A stretch of DNA of 64,000 bases from contig NZ_JAEX01000002.1 of the NCBI RefSeq assembly GCF_000519125.1, positions 248,001-312,000 on the forward strand, written 5' to 3'. The stretch's first letter is position 1, and each line of letters starts with the position of its first letter. Below, piece by piece: positions 24,603 to 32,683 of the stretch. Origin of the DNA: Desulfocurvus vexinensis DSM 17965. GTDB lineage: Bacteria; Desulfobacterota; Desulfovibrionia; Desulfovibrionales; Desulfovibrionaceae. The notes beneath the pieces are model-generated. The model made no database searches and was not told the origin of the DNA. It saw nothing but the letters and a program-made list of their open reading frames with translations. The translations under genes were made by a program, and so were the position numbers.

Positions 24603-25360
24603 GGCGCGGCTCTCCAAAGCCCGGCCCAGGCCAGCAGCGCCGAGGCGCAGAGCATGGCGGCCAGGAAGATATGGTCCACGGGCCGGGCGGCCAGCGGGCT
24701 GGTGGAACGCAGCTCGCCGGTGAAGCCCCGGCAGAGCATGGCCTCGCGCACGCGCTCGGCGCGGTCCATGCCGCGCACGAGGATCATGCCCGCCAGGCAG
24801 GCGTAGGCCCGCCAGGTGTGCAGGCCGGTGCGGGGCACGAAGCCGCGCACGGTCATGGCCTGGCGCATGCGGCGGTACTCGTCGGCCATGGCCTGGATGG
24901 CGCGGTGGGTGAAGACCAGAAGCAGCGCCAGCTTGTGCGGCACGCCCACCTTGCGCAGGGCGTGCCCCAGGTCCTGGACCGGGATGGTCGCCACCAGGGC
25001 CATGAAGGCCAGGACGATGGCGTTGGCCTTCAGGGTCACGAGGGCGGCCAGCTCCAGGCCCTGGCGCGTGGCGGCGAACCCGAGCACGGAGAAGGTGGGG
25101 TCGCCGGGCGTGCTGAAGGGCATGAGCAGCCACAAGAAGGCGATGAAAACGTTCACCGCGCCCAGGCGGCGGGCCACCTCGCCCAGGGGCGGGCGCGCGG
25201 CGGCCAGCAGCAGGGCCGAGGCCGCCAGGGCCGCCAGGGCCACGGGCAGCCCCTGGACCACCGCCCCGGCCACGGACCACGCCGCCGCCGCCAGCAGGCG
25301 GGCGCGCGGGTCCAGGCGGTGCAGCGGCCCGTGGCCGCCCTGGAGGCGCTCCTCGATCAC
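24599..25360 (-). CDS. cbiQ: Ni/Co ECF transporter transmembrane subunit
   Basis: A 253-residue EcfT-type membrane protein with about five or six helices. The two EcfT coupling motifs are present as AMTVRGFVP and AMLCRGFTG, which contact the ATPases. The start is GTG 25360, whose GTGA overlaps the stop of the NikL-like gene; there is no nearby ATG. It is the second gene of the NikL-CbiQ-CbiO set. Confidence 0.9.
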   Translation of the reverse strand: MIEERLQGGHGPLHRLDPRARLLAAAAWSVAGAVVQGLPVALAALAASALLLAAARPPLGEVARRLGAVNVFIAFLWLLMPFSTPGDPTFSVLGFAATRQGLELAALVTLKANAIVLAFMALVATIPVQDLGHALRKVGVPHKLALLLVFTHRAIQAMADEYRRMRQAMTVRGFVPRTGLHTWRAYACLAGMILVRGMDRAERVREAMLCRGFTGELRSTSPLAARPVDHIFLAAMLCASALLAWAGLWRAAP

Positions 25361-25998
25361 CGGGACGCCTTGCGGCTGTGCATCCAGGCGGCGATGCCGA
25401 ACAGGCCCAGGATGTAGCCGATGCCCGCCAGCACGTCGTGGACCGTGGGGCCCGGCTCGGCCATGGCCGCCAGGGAGCGGCGCAGGGGCGCCAGCTCGTG
25501 GCTCACGGCCTCGGCCACGATGCGCTTGAGGGCGGCTTCGTCCACTAGGGCGGCGGGGGCGGCCCCGGTGGCCTGGGGCGCGGGGCTTGCGGCGGCCTGG
25601 GGCGCGGCGCCTCCGGCGGGCGCGGCGGCTTCCTGGTCCGCCAGGTATTCCCCGGCCTTGACGACCCACTCGCCGCGGTGGCCCTCGCCCGCCAGCAGCA
25701 CCAGGCGCAGGTCGGCCCGGGCCTCGCGCGCGGCCTGGGGCACGGCGAAGGCGCCCAGGCCCTTGGCGTCGGTCTGCGTGGTCAGCAGCAGGGCGCCCGA
25801 GGCGGCGTCGTAGACCTCTATCGGGCTGTTCATGGCCGGTTTGCCGCCGCTGAAGGATGTTTCGACATGGATCGTGTCACCTTCGACATAGGCGAAGACG
25901 TTGGCCCGGTGGGCCAGGGCCGCGCCGGGCAGGGCGGCCAGGGTCAGGATGGCCAGGGCCGCCAGGGCGGCGGCGCGCAAGGTGCGGGCAGGGTACAT
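25357..25998 (-). CDS. NikL/CbiL-like extracytoplasmic component of the Ni/Co importer
   Basis: A 213-residue protein: signal peptide (about 1-29, ending ALAHRANVF), a beta-rich periplasmic domain (VEGDTIHVETSFSGGKP), an Ala/Pro linker, and one C-terminal helix (about 185-205, VLAGIGYILGLFGIAAWM). After signal cleavage the mature chain would begin near His-Arg, the kind of N-terminal metal contact known from NikL/NikN partners. It is the first gene of the operon. The usual S component CbiM/NikM is not next to it. Confidence 0.82.
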   Translation of the reverse strand: MYPARTLRAAALAALAILTLAALPGAALAHRANVFAYVEGDTIHVETSFSGGKPAMNSPIEVYDAASGALLLTTQTDAKGLGAFAVPQAAREARADLRLVLLAGEGHRGEWVVKAGEYLADQEAAAPAGGAAPQAAASPAPQATGAAPAALVDEAALKRIVAEAVSHELAPLRRSLAAMAEPGPTVHDVLAGIGYILGLFGIAAWMHSRKASR

Positions 25999-26238
25999 GG
26001 CGGTTCTCCGTCGGCATGGCCGCCCCAGGCGGCGCGTTGCCGGGCGCGGCGCCCGGTGGATGGCGCGTATCACATTCCCGGGCGAAGTGCCATAGCGCAG
26101 GCATGCCCCGGGAGGGCGGGGCGGCCTGGGCGCGCGCGCCGGGCACGGGTGCGGCGGGGCGCCAACGCGGCGCATGCGCGCCGGGACGCGGGAGGCGCGC
26201 GCGGCGGCATGGAACCGGCGCCCGCCGGGACACAGGCG
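25999..26238. other. Gap upstream of the Ni/Co importer operon
   Basis: About 240 GC-rich bases in front of the NikL-like gene. One weak inverted pair, TATCAC and GTGCCATA, occurs around 26068-26094 but does not match the NikR operator well. No cobalamin riboswitch motif was found on either strand. Confidence 0.4.
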
Positions 26239-26270
26239 GAAAAAACCCCGGGCCGCAGCGCGGCCCGGGG
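26239..26270 (-). terminator. Rho-independent terminator after the beta-helix protein gene
   Basis: A perfect 10-bp stem (26246-26255 with 26261-26270) and five-base loop; on the minus strand it is followed by TTTTTTCC. It ends the anion-permease operon. Confidence 0.9.
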
Positions 26271-26303
26271 CGGAAGGCATGGGCAGGTCCGGCGGGGCCG
26301 GGG

Positions 26304-27764
26304 CTAGTCGTCGCCGTCGTCCCCGAAGATGTTCTCTCGCGCGGGGCTGATCTCCAGGGTCGGGTAGAGGCCCTGCTTGTCCCCGGCGGGGTAGGGCTGG
26401 ACGATGTTGTAGGCCATGTCGTTGTTCATCTGGGCGTGGCCTGCGCCCTGGCCGGTGGCGGGGTCGTAGTAGGCGCCGTTGGCCTCCAGGATGTGCTGGA
26501 TGCGGTTGGAGAAGGCGTCCACGAAGGCGCGGCCGCTGCCGGAGAAGCGCATGGTGCCGAAGCGCGTCTCGCCGCTGAAGTCGCGCAGCCGGGCCAGGGG
26601 CATGGAGTTGTTGCGCAGGTCCTCGGCGTTCTGGATGAAGCCCCAGACCAGGGTGCCCGGGGGGATGACCAGGGCCTCGGTGGCGTCGATGATGGTGTGC
26701 GGCATGACGATGCAGCCCTTGCCGATCTGCAGGGGGTGCTCGGGGGTGCCGTGGACGAAGGCGTTGAAGCCCACGAAGCAGTTGGGCGCGCAGTGGGCGT
26801 GGATGATCTTGCCGCCGTGGGCCGTGACGTTATAGCCGTCCAGGCGGGAGTGGACGATGTAGCAGTTCTCCTGGGCGTTGGCGCCGCGCCCCAGGGAGGC
26901 TTCGGCCAGGTAGGCCCGCTGGCAGACCAGCACGTTCTCGTCGATGCTCGTCTCGCCCTTGACCACGGCGTAGGGCGACAGCGAGGCGCCCCGGGGCACG
27001 GGGATGGACGCGGCCTGGGTCACGGAGGAGTAGACGGGGATGAAGTCCTCTTTGCGGTCCTCCACGTAGTCCATCATGATGCCCGAGGGGCAGCTGCCGA
27101 CCTCGTAGTGCACGAAGCGGTCGAGGACCTCCTGGGGGAACTGGTAGTCGAACTCGAAGGCGCCCTCGGAGCGGACCCAGACCCGCCCGGGCTTGACGTA
27201 GGTGTGCGACAGCTCGCCGACCTGCACGTAGCTGTGGGCGCCGAACACGCAGTTGTGGGCGCTGGTGAAGTCCACCGTGGCGAAGGGCTCGAGCAGGCAG
27301 CCCTCCACGGGCGAGCCGTGGATGTTGGACCAGTGCAGGGCCACGGTGTTGCGGATGGCAAATTTTTCCAGGTTTTCCGGGTCGTGGGAGTAGTTGTGGA
27401 CCAGGGTCTTGAGCAGGAAGCTGTCGCGGATGGCGATGAATTCGTCGGTGTAGAGCTTGATCTTCATGCCATCGACGTCGAACACGTCGCCCCGGCGCTT
27501 GAGCTCGTCGCCCCGGATGTCGCTCTTGTAGAGGATGGAGCGCTGGACTTCGCACTTGCCCAGGAAATAGGTGCCTGACAGGCAGGACTCGCGGAACATG
27601 AAATGCAGGGGATGGTGCAGGGTCAGGGCGTAGAAGGCGTAGAAGCTGGCGAAATGCTCGTGGGGCACAAGGTCGCGGATGTGCGGCCCGACGTCGGCGT
27701 ATTCGCGCAGGTTGACGTTGACGCGGGTGATGATGCTCTCAAGCAGATTATTCAACTGATTCAT
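26304..27764 (-). CDS. Left-handed beta-helix (hexapeptide-repeat) protein
   Basis: A 486-residue cytoplasmic protein. The C-terminal half has the irregular hexapeptide spacing of left-handed beta-helix transferases and gamma carbonic anhydrases (ENVLVCQRAYLAEASLG, AHGGKIIHAHCAPNCFVGF, IGKGCIVMPHTIIDATE). His residues in HAH and VHG could bind metal. The N-terminal part is mixed and lacks a motif I recognise. It is the last gene of the sigma-54-driven operon with a DASS permease, so it may process the imported anion. A sugar or acyl transferase is the usual annotation for such proteins; the function here is unproven. Confidence 0.75.
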   Translation of the reverse strand: MNQLNNLLESIITRVNVNLREYADVGPHIRDLVPHEHFASFYAFYALTLHHPLHFMFRESCLSGTYFLGKCEVQRSILYKSDIRGDELKRRGDVFDVDGMKIKLYTDEFIAIRDSFLLKTLVHNYSHDPENLEKFAIRNTVALHWSNIHGSPVEGCLLEPFATVDFTSAHNCVFGAHSYVQVGELSHTYVKPGRVWVRSEGAFEFDYQFPQEVLDRFVHYEVGSCPSGIMMDYVEDRKEDFIPVYSSVTQAASIPVPRGASLSPYAVVKGETSIDENVLVCQRAYLAEASLGRGANAQENCYIVHSRLDGYNVTAHGGKIIHAHCAPNCFVGFNAFVHGTPEHPLQIGKGCIVMPHTIIDATEALVIPPGTLVWGFIQNAEDLRNNSMPLARLRDFSGETRFGTMRFSGSGRAFVDAFSNRIQHILEANGAYYDPATGQGAGHAQMNNDMAYNIVQPYPAGDKQGLYPTLEISPARENIFGDDGDD

Positions 27765-27797
27765 GGATGTACCGCCTTTCTTTGGTTCGCGAAGGGC

Positions 27798-27831
27798 AGG
27801 GGCGGCGCCAGCCCGACCCGGCGCCGCCCCT
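27798..27831 (-). other. Intercistronic hairpin
   Basis: A perfect 12-bp stem (AGGGGCGGCGCC with its inverse) and 10-base loop between the DASS permease stop and the beta-helix gene start. It has no T tract. It may reduce or stabilise expression of one side of the operon. Confidence 0.55.
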
Positions 27832-27859
27832 GTTGTCTACGCGAACGGTCTTTTATGGT

Positions 27860-29341
27860 CTAGCCCCCGGAGGGCAGGGTCGTGGGCATGCCCATCAGCG
27901 GCCAGATGACGAACACGGCCAGGCCGACCACGATCATCAGGATGATGCTGGCCGGGATGCCGAGCATGAAGAACTGCCCGCTGGTGAACTGGCGCGAGTT
28001 GTAGGCGATGGCGTTGGGCGCCGCGCCCACCAGCAGCAGGAAGGGCATGCCCGCCGTGACCAGCGAGGCAAACAGGATGACCTCGCCGGTCACGCCCAGG
28101 TAGGGCGCGATGACCAGGGCCACCGGCAGGGAGATGGCGATGGCCGCCACGTTCATGATGAAGTTGGTCATGACCATGACGAAGAAGGCGATGGACATGA
28201 CGAACACGAACCAGTGGGCCTCCTTGAAGATGGCCAGCCAGTTCACGGCCAGCCACTTGGCCGCGCCGGTCTCCCACAGGCAGAAGCCGATGGACATGGC
28301 CCCGGCGAAGAGCAGCACGATGTTCCAGGGCACCTCTTCCAGGTCCTTGAGGTCGAGGATGCGGAAGACATAGAAGAGCACCGTGGACAGGAGGATGATG
28401 GCCGTCTTGTCGATGGCGTTCAGGGCCGGGATGAAGGAGCGCAGGCTCAGGGCCAGGATGGCCGTGCCGACGATGATGGCGGCCAGGATCTCGTGGCGCG
28501 AGAGCGGCCCGAGGCCGGCGTTGAGCTCGCGGGCCTTCTGGCGCAGGCCGGGGATGGTCTTCTTCTCGGGCTTGCACACGACCATGAAGAAGCCCCACAG
28601 CAAAAAGATCATCAGCCAGCCGATGGGCGCCATGTAGTAGGTCAGTTCGAAGAAGCTGACGTCCTTGTCCATGATGTCCTTGTAGAAACCCAGGGCCACG
28701 GCGCCGCGCGCGGCGCCCAGCAGGGTGACGATGGACCCCGCCCCGGCCACGAAGGCCATGCCCATGAACAGGCCCCTGCCGAACTTGGTCGGTTTGTGCG
28801 GGTCGTCGGAATACAGGCCGTAGATGGCCACCAGCAGCGGATAGAGGGTCGCGGCCACGGCGGTGTGGGCCATGATGAGCGTGAGCAGGCCGCAGACCAC
28901 GAAGGAGCCCAGGTAGATCATGGAGGTGCGTTCGCCCACGACGTCGAGCATCTTGTAGGCCATGCGCTTGGTCAGGCCGGTCTTGGTGAACACGGCGCCG
29001 ATGACCAGCGAGGCGAAGATGAACAGCACCGAGGGGTCCATGAAGTCCTTGAAGGCGACCTTGGCCGGGCGGATGAGGAAGGCGGCCTGGAGGATGCCGA
29101 TCATCAGCGAGGTGACGCCGATGGGCACGACCTCGAAGACCCACCAGATGCCGGCCAGCAGGAACACCGCCAGGGCGCCCTTGCCTTCGCGGGTCAGGAC
29201 GAAATGCTCGCCCATGGGGTCCACCGCGTCGGGCCAGGCCGGGGAGAAGTAGACGATGGTGAACAGCGTGACGCCCGTGAGCAGGAACACGAGCCGCTTC
29301 CAGTCGAAGCCTTGGTTTGGTGCCGTAGCTGCTGCGTTCAT
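27860..29341 (-). CDS. SLC13/DASS-family anion permease
   Basis: A 493-residue membrane protein with about 11-12 helices of the divalent anion:sodium symporter family (dicarboxylates, sulfate). Typical blocks are WWVFEVVPIGVTSLMIGI, the helix-break region MAHTAVAATLYPLL, FVAGAGSIVTLLGAA and TNFIMNVAAIAISLPVAL. The classic SNT motif appears as NFIMN/TAV variants, so the substrate cannot be read off. It lies between a CBS protein and the beta-helix protein. Confidence 0.88.
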   Translation of the reverse strand: MNAAATAPNQGFDWKRLVFLLTGVTLFTIVYFSPAWPDAVDPMGEHFVLTREGKGALAVFLLAGIWWVFEVVPIGVTSLMIGILQAAFLIRPAKVAFKDFMDPSVLFIFASLVIGAVFTKTGLTKRMAYKMLDVVGERTSMIYLGSFVVCGLLTLIMAHTAVAATLYPLLVAIYGLYSDDPHKPTKFGRGLFMGMAFVAGAGSIVTLLGAARGAVALGFYKDIMDKDVSFFELTYYMAPIGWLMIFLLWGFFMVVCKPEKKTIPGLRQKARELNAGLGPLSRHEILAAIIVGTAILALSLRSFIPALNAIDKTAIILLSTVLFYVFRILDLKDLEEVPWNIVLLFAGAMSIGFCLWETGAAKWLAVNWLAIFKEAHWFVFVMSIAFFVMVMTNFIMNVAAIAISLPVALVIAPYLGVTGEVILFASLVTAGMPFLLLVGAAPNAIAYNSRQFTSGQFFMLGIPASIILMIVVGLAVFVIWPLMGMPTTLPSGG

Positions 29342-29386
29342 GATTGCGGTTTCCCTCTGTGTGGTCGGTTGAAAAGGGTGTCTGGC

Positions 29387-29935
29387 CTACAGGGCGCAGG
29401 CCAGGGTCAGGTCCTTGATGCGCTTGAACACGTCGCCGAAGCGGAGCACGCCCGTGACGCGCCCGCCCGCGCCGCGCACCAGCAGCGGCTGGTGCACGCC
29501 CATGACGTAGCGGTGCAGGCCCACGTCCACGGTGGCGTCCTCGTCCACGAATTCGGCCTGCTCGGGCGCATGCATGATCTCGCCCACGGTGAGCTGCGCG
29601 GCGCGCTGGCACAGGTTGGGCAGGGGCTTGGCCCACAGGTCGAAGTCCTTATAGATTCCGGCCAGGTAGGCCGGGGTGAGCACCGAGGTCTCGGACAGGG
29701 AGTCGAGGATGCTCTTGTAGCCCGGCTCCAGGGCCAGGAACACGTCGTGCATGGTCACCTTGCCCGCCACCTGGCCCTGCGCGTCCATGACCAGGGCGTC
29801 GCGGTGGCTGTGGGCGCCGCCCTTGGCGGCCTTGTCGGCCTCCAGGGCCTGGAAGTACTGGGCCAGGGTGTCCCCGGTCCGCACGGTGACGTACTCCGCG
29901 ACGGGAATCATGAGTTCCTTGATGGTCATTTCCAT
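29387..29935 (-). CDS. Tandem CBS-domain protein
   Basis: A 182-residue cytoplasmic protein with two CBS motifs: IKELMIPVAEYVTVRTGDTL followed by ALVMDAQGQVAGKVTMHDVF, and VGEIMHAPEQAEFVDEDATV followed by GRVTGVLRFGDVFKRI. CBS pairs bind adenyl nucleotides and regulate partner proteins; next to a DASS permease it may tune transport to energy state. AGGAGG lies eight bases before ATG 29935. Second gene of the operon. Confidence 0.88.
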   Translation of the reverse strand: MEMTIKELMIPVAEYVTVRTGDTLAQYFQALEADKAAKGGAHSHRDALVMDAQGQVAGKVTMHDVFLALEPGYKSILDSLSETSVLTPAYLAGIYKDFDLWAKPLPNLCQRAAQLTVGEIMHAPEQAEFVDEDATVDVGLHRYVMGVHQPLLVRGAGGRVTGVLRFGDVFKRIKDLTLACAL

Positions 29936-30011
29936 GAGCCTGCCTCCTGGCGAAGTTGCGGCCAGCCCCAGGCTGGCCTTGTGTGCCCTGCGGCGCCCCG
30001 GGGGCGCCCGT

Positions 30012-30392
30012 TCAGCGTTGGGTGCCCCGGGCGGCGCGCCCGGCCTGCTCGATCCTGGCCAGCAGGTCCGCCATCTCGAAGGGCATGAGGATGTCGTCGA
30101 ACACGCCGTGGCGGCGCGCCTGCATGGCGAAGTCCACGTCGCCGCCGGGCTCGAGCAGGATGATCCCGGCCCGGGGCGCGGCGGCCAGCAGACGCGTGAG
30201 CAGCGCGAGGTCCTTGTCGTGCTCCTCCCCGGCGGCAAACAGCACCACCTCGGCCCCCCGGTCGGCCAGCGCGCGCACGGCCTCGTCGGGGTCGGCCTCG
30301 GCCTGCACGTCCAGGCCGCAGTCCGCAAGCCTGTCCGCGACCTTGAGCCTGAAGCCGTCTTCCGGCGCTATGAACAGCACGCGGTAGTCCAT
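30012..30392 (-). CDS. Degenerate receiver-domain protein
   Basis: A 126-residue CheY-like fold that lacks key residues. The phosphoacceptor Asp position reads VVLFAAGEE, and the invariant Lys before Pro is Met in DDILMPFEMADL. It thus resembles a pseudo-receiver that signals without phosphorylation. GGAAG before ATG 30392 supports that start over the longer frame from 30434. First gene of the operon driven by the sigma-54 promoter at 30499. Confidence 0.75.
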   Translation of the reverse strand: MDYRVLFIAPEDGFRLKVADRLADCGLDVQAEADPDEAVRALADRGAEVVLFAAGEEHDKDLALLTRLLAAAPRAGIILLEPGGDVDFAMQARRHGVFDDILMPFEMADLLARIEQAGRAARGTQR

Positions 30393-30498
30393 CCGTCTTC
30401 CATCCGCGCCAGCCGTGGGATTTTGGGCGGCCACACGGCATAGCGTTGATTTTGTTTACTAAAATTCTGGACACAAAATTCACAAGCCATTCCCCTTG

Positions 30499-30515
30499 AG
30501 CACGAAGCGTGCCAA
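30499..30515 (-). promoter_or_regulatory. Sigma-54 promoter of the anion-permease operon
   Basis: Minus strand TTGGCACGCTTCGTGCT has the invariant GG and GC at the required -24/-12 spacing. Transcription would start near 30488, leaving a 96-base leader before the receiver gene. The promoter is nearly the same as those of the small-RNA modules at 36187 and 36844. The sequence is also part of a longer inverted repeat (arms CCCCTTG and CAAGGGG), so a terminator for the upstream NifX-like gene is an alternative reading. Confidence 0.72.
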
Positions 30516-30585
30516 GGGGAAAGATACTTTATTTTCAGGTTGTTATACTGGAGGGGATACAGGGGGCGGGAATGTTGCGACTATT

Positions 30586-30625
30586 TGAAACAAAATGAAC
30601 GATTCATTATGAAACACAATGGAAC
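30586..30625. promoter_or_regulatory. Candidate enhancer: two TGAAAC-N4-TGAAAC-type elements
   Basis: Two composite boxes, each with hexamers 10 bases apart: TGAAAC then TGAACG (30586-30601) and TGAAAC then TGGAAC (30610-30625). They lie about 98-137 bases upstream of the predicted start at 30488, the normal place for a sigma-54 activator. The same element occurs before the neighbouring activator gene (32586). The rest of 30393-30750 is AT-rich for this genome and holds no convincing gene. Confidence 0.6.
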
Positions 30626-30750
30626 AAAAAAATGGTTTGCAACTGGAACTCTCTGTTTTTACAGAGCGTCGCACAAGCGCCATCTGCTTGTTCGTGAATG
30701 GAACGTGCGCGGAAAAGACGCGGGACGGGGGCAGGCGGGCGCCCGCAGGG

Positions 30751-31095
30751 TCAGTCCGCCCCGGGCCGCAGCGGGAGCGCGGCGCCCTGCTCCAGGGCGC
30801 CCCGGGCCAGGGCCTGGACCACGGCGTCCAGGGCGCCGACCACGGAGTCCAGGACCGTGACGTCCTTCCATTGCAGGTATTCGTAGTATTTGTCCTCGAT
30901 GGCCCCGCAGACGACCACCTCGATCTTCTCGGTCAGCACCAGCTTGCACAGCTCGTCCGCCGAGGCTGAGGAGAGCACCAGCGTCTTGGCGTTGCGCACC
31001 GTCCCGTCGGGGTCGATGCGCCCGATCCAGACATCGGCGGTCAGGTCGAAGCGCGGGGCGACGGTGTCCAGGTCCAGGGTGATGAGCGCCTTCAT
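30751..31095 (-). CDS. NifX/NifB-type dinitrogenase iron-molybdenum cofactor-binding domain protein
   Basis: A 114-residue single-domain protein: WIGRIDPDGTVRNAKTLVLS at the start and EVVVCGAIEDKYYEYLQWK in the middle fit the Nitro_FeMo-Co fold, found in NifX, NafY and the orange-protein family of sulfate reducers. Such proteins bind metal clusters and can act as sensors. The ATG at 31095 overlaps the stop of the sigma-54 activator gene (ATGA), implying a joint function. Confidence 0.82.
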   Translation of the reverse strand: MKALITLDLDTVAPRFDLTADVWIGRIDPDGTVRNAKTLVLSSASADELCKLVLTEKIEVVVCGAIEDKYYEYLQWKDVTVLDSVVGALDAVVQALARGALEQGAALPLRPGAD

Positions 31096-32525
31096 GTCCG
31101 GGGCTCCTCGGCGGCGGTTTCCAGGCCGTGGGCGCGCATCTTGCGCCACAGGGTGCTGCGCGCCCAGCCCAGGATTTCTGCGGCCCGCCCGCGCCTGCCC
31201 CGGGCCTGGGTCAGGGCGTCGAGGATCAGCTCGCGCTCGGCCTCGCGCCAGCTGGACACCGGGGCCCGGACGGCCTGGGGCCGCAGGGCGTCGGCGGGCG
31301 GCAGGGGCAGGGCATCGGCGCGCAGGGCCTCGGGGCGGGTCATGTACGTGGGCAGGTGGCGCAGGGAGACGATCTCCCCGTCGCAGACGTTGACCGCGTA
31401 TTCGACGATGTTGCGCAGCTCGCGCACGTTGCCGGGGTAGGGGTAGCGCAGCAGCAGCTTGCGCGCCGCGGGCTCGAAGCCGCCGATGCGCTTCTGGAAC
31501 GTGGCGCTGAACTGGCTCAGGAAGTGGTCGAGCAGCATTTCCACGTCGCCGCCGCGCTCGCGCAGGGGCGGCAGGTGCATGCGCACCACGTTGAGCCGGA
31601 ACAGCAGGTCCTCGCGGAAGCGCCCCTCGCGGACCATGGCCTCCAGGTCGCGGTGGGTGGCGGCGATGATGCGCACGTCCACCTTGAGGCCCTTGGTGCC
31701 GCCCAGGGGGTGGACGGTCTTGTCGTCCAGGAAGGAGAGCAGCTTGACCTGGAGCGACAGGGGCAGGTCGCCGATTTCCGTCAGGAACAGTGTGCCGTTG
31801 TGGGCCAGCTTGAAGCGCCCGCTCTTGCTTTCCACCGCGCCGGTGAAGGCGCCCTTGACGTGGCCGAAGAGCTCGGATTCCAGCAGCGTTTCGGGCAGGG
31901 CCCCGCAGTTGACCTTGACGAAGGGGCCCTTGGCCCGGTCCGAGGCCTGGTGCAGGGCCTCGGCCAGCAGGTCCTTGCCGGTGCCGGTCTCCCCGGTGAC
32001 GAGCACCGAGGAGTCGGTCTGGGCGATGCTGGGCAGAAGCTTGAACACCCCGCCCATTCGCGGGCTCTGGCCAATGAAGCCCGCGTAGCCCAGGGCGTTC
32101 ATCTTCTTGGGCTCCAGGTGCTGGAACAGCCGCAGGTCCTCGATGGTTTCCATGTATCCGGCCAGGCGCCCGGCCTCGTCCTGCAGGGCCGAGGCGGTGA
32201 TGCGCACCGGCAGCTTGAGGCGGTCGGCGCTGATGATGTCGCCCTCGCGGCACAGCGGGCCGGACCCGCGCGACAGCTCGGCCACCGGGCAGCCGCGCAC
32301 GCAGGTGTTGGCGCGCAGCACATGGCGGCAGGGCAGGCCCACGGCGCGCCGGGCCGAGAAGCCCGTGAGCACCTCGGCGGCCTGGTTCAGGGCCACCACG
32401 GTGCGCTGGCGGTCCAGCAGCAGCACCGCCAGGGGAATCTCGTCCAGCAGGGCCAGGAAGGGCACCGGAACGTCGAACACGCCGTGGATGCGCGAGGCGG
32501 CCCGGGGCGGGGGGGTGTCTGTCAT
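31092..32525 (-). CDS. Sigma-54-dependent activator with PAS and Cys motif
   Basis: A 477-residue bacterial enhancer-binding protein: PAS domain (about 20-130), AAA+ domain with Walker A GETGTGKD (178-185) and the sigma-54 loop GAFTGA (225-230), and a Fis-type HTH at about 440-470 (GRRGRAAEILGWARSTLWRK). The PAS domain carries Cys66, Cys75 and Cys79 (C-x8-C-x3-C), which could hold an iron-sulfur cluster. The Walker B segment is GTLFLTEIGDLP: the usual Asp is Thr249 while Glu250 is kept. It probably drives the permease operon downstream and may regulate itself through the TGAAAC element at 32586. Confidence 0.9.
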   Translation of the reverse strand: MTDTPPPRAASRIHGVFDVPVPFLALLDEIPLAVLLLDRQRTVVALNQAAEVLTGFSARRAVGLPCRHVLRANTCVRGCPVAELSRGSGPLCREGDIISADRLKLPVRITASALQDEAGRLAGYMETIEDLRLFQHLEPKKMNALGYAGFIGQSPRMGGVFKLLPSIAQTDSSVLVTGETGTGKDLLAEALHQASDRAKGPFVKVNCGALPETLLESELFGHVKGAFTGAVESKSGRFKLAHNGTLFLTEIGDLPLSLQVKLLSFLDDKTVHPLGGTKGLKVDVRIIAATHRDLEAMVREGRFREDLLFRLNVVRMHLPPLRERGGDVEMLLDHFLSQFSATFQKRIGGFEPAARKLLLRYPYPGNVRELRNIVEYAVNVCDGEIVSLRHLPTYMTRPEALRADALPLPPADALRPQAVRAPVSSWREAERELILDALTQARGRRGRAAEILGWARSTLWRKMRAHGLETAAEEPRT

Positions 32526-32585
32526 GGGCGTGGTGCCGTCGTGGTCCTTGTTTTTCGTTGGGTTGGGTCCATCAGTTGACCTGAT

Positions 32586-32601
32586 TATGAAACATTTTGA
32601 A
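32586..32601. promoter_or_regulatory. TGAAAC-N4-TGAAAC element upstream of the activator gene
   Basis: A perfect pair of TGAAAC hexamers 10 bases apart, 60 bases upstream of the activator start and 238 bases before the divergent receiver gene. It matches the two elements at 30586-30625 and is likely bound by the same regulator. Confidence 0.6.
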
Positions 32602-32655
32602 ACGGGTTGGCAAGGGGCAATTTTGGGTCGGGTGCGGGGAACCCTTGGGTTTTTG

Positions 32656-32683
32656 TTGACATATCGCTTGTTTCCTGTGCAAT
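32656..32683 (+). promoter_or_regulatory. Sigma-70-like promoter of the receiver pair, with a UUCG leader hairpin
   Basis: TTGACA (32656-32661), 16-base spacer, TGCAAT (32678-32683). The leader contains a very stable hairpin CACCCGC-TTCG-GCGGGTG at 32710-32727. No sigma-54 consensus was found on this strand in the gap. Confidence 0.5.

Noticed and set aside
25999-26238. Cobalamin riboswitch or NikR operator before the Ni/Co importer
   Set aside because: Conserved B12-box and core motifs are absent on both strands, and the weak inverted pair does not match NikR spacing or sequence.
30540-30860. Small ORF in the permease promoter region
   Set aside because: It overlaps the enhancer boxes and the end of the NifX-like gene, shifts into GC-shadow sequence, and has no ribosome binding site.
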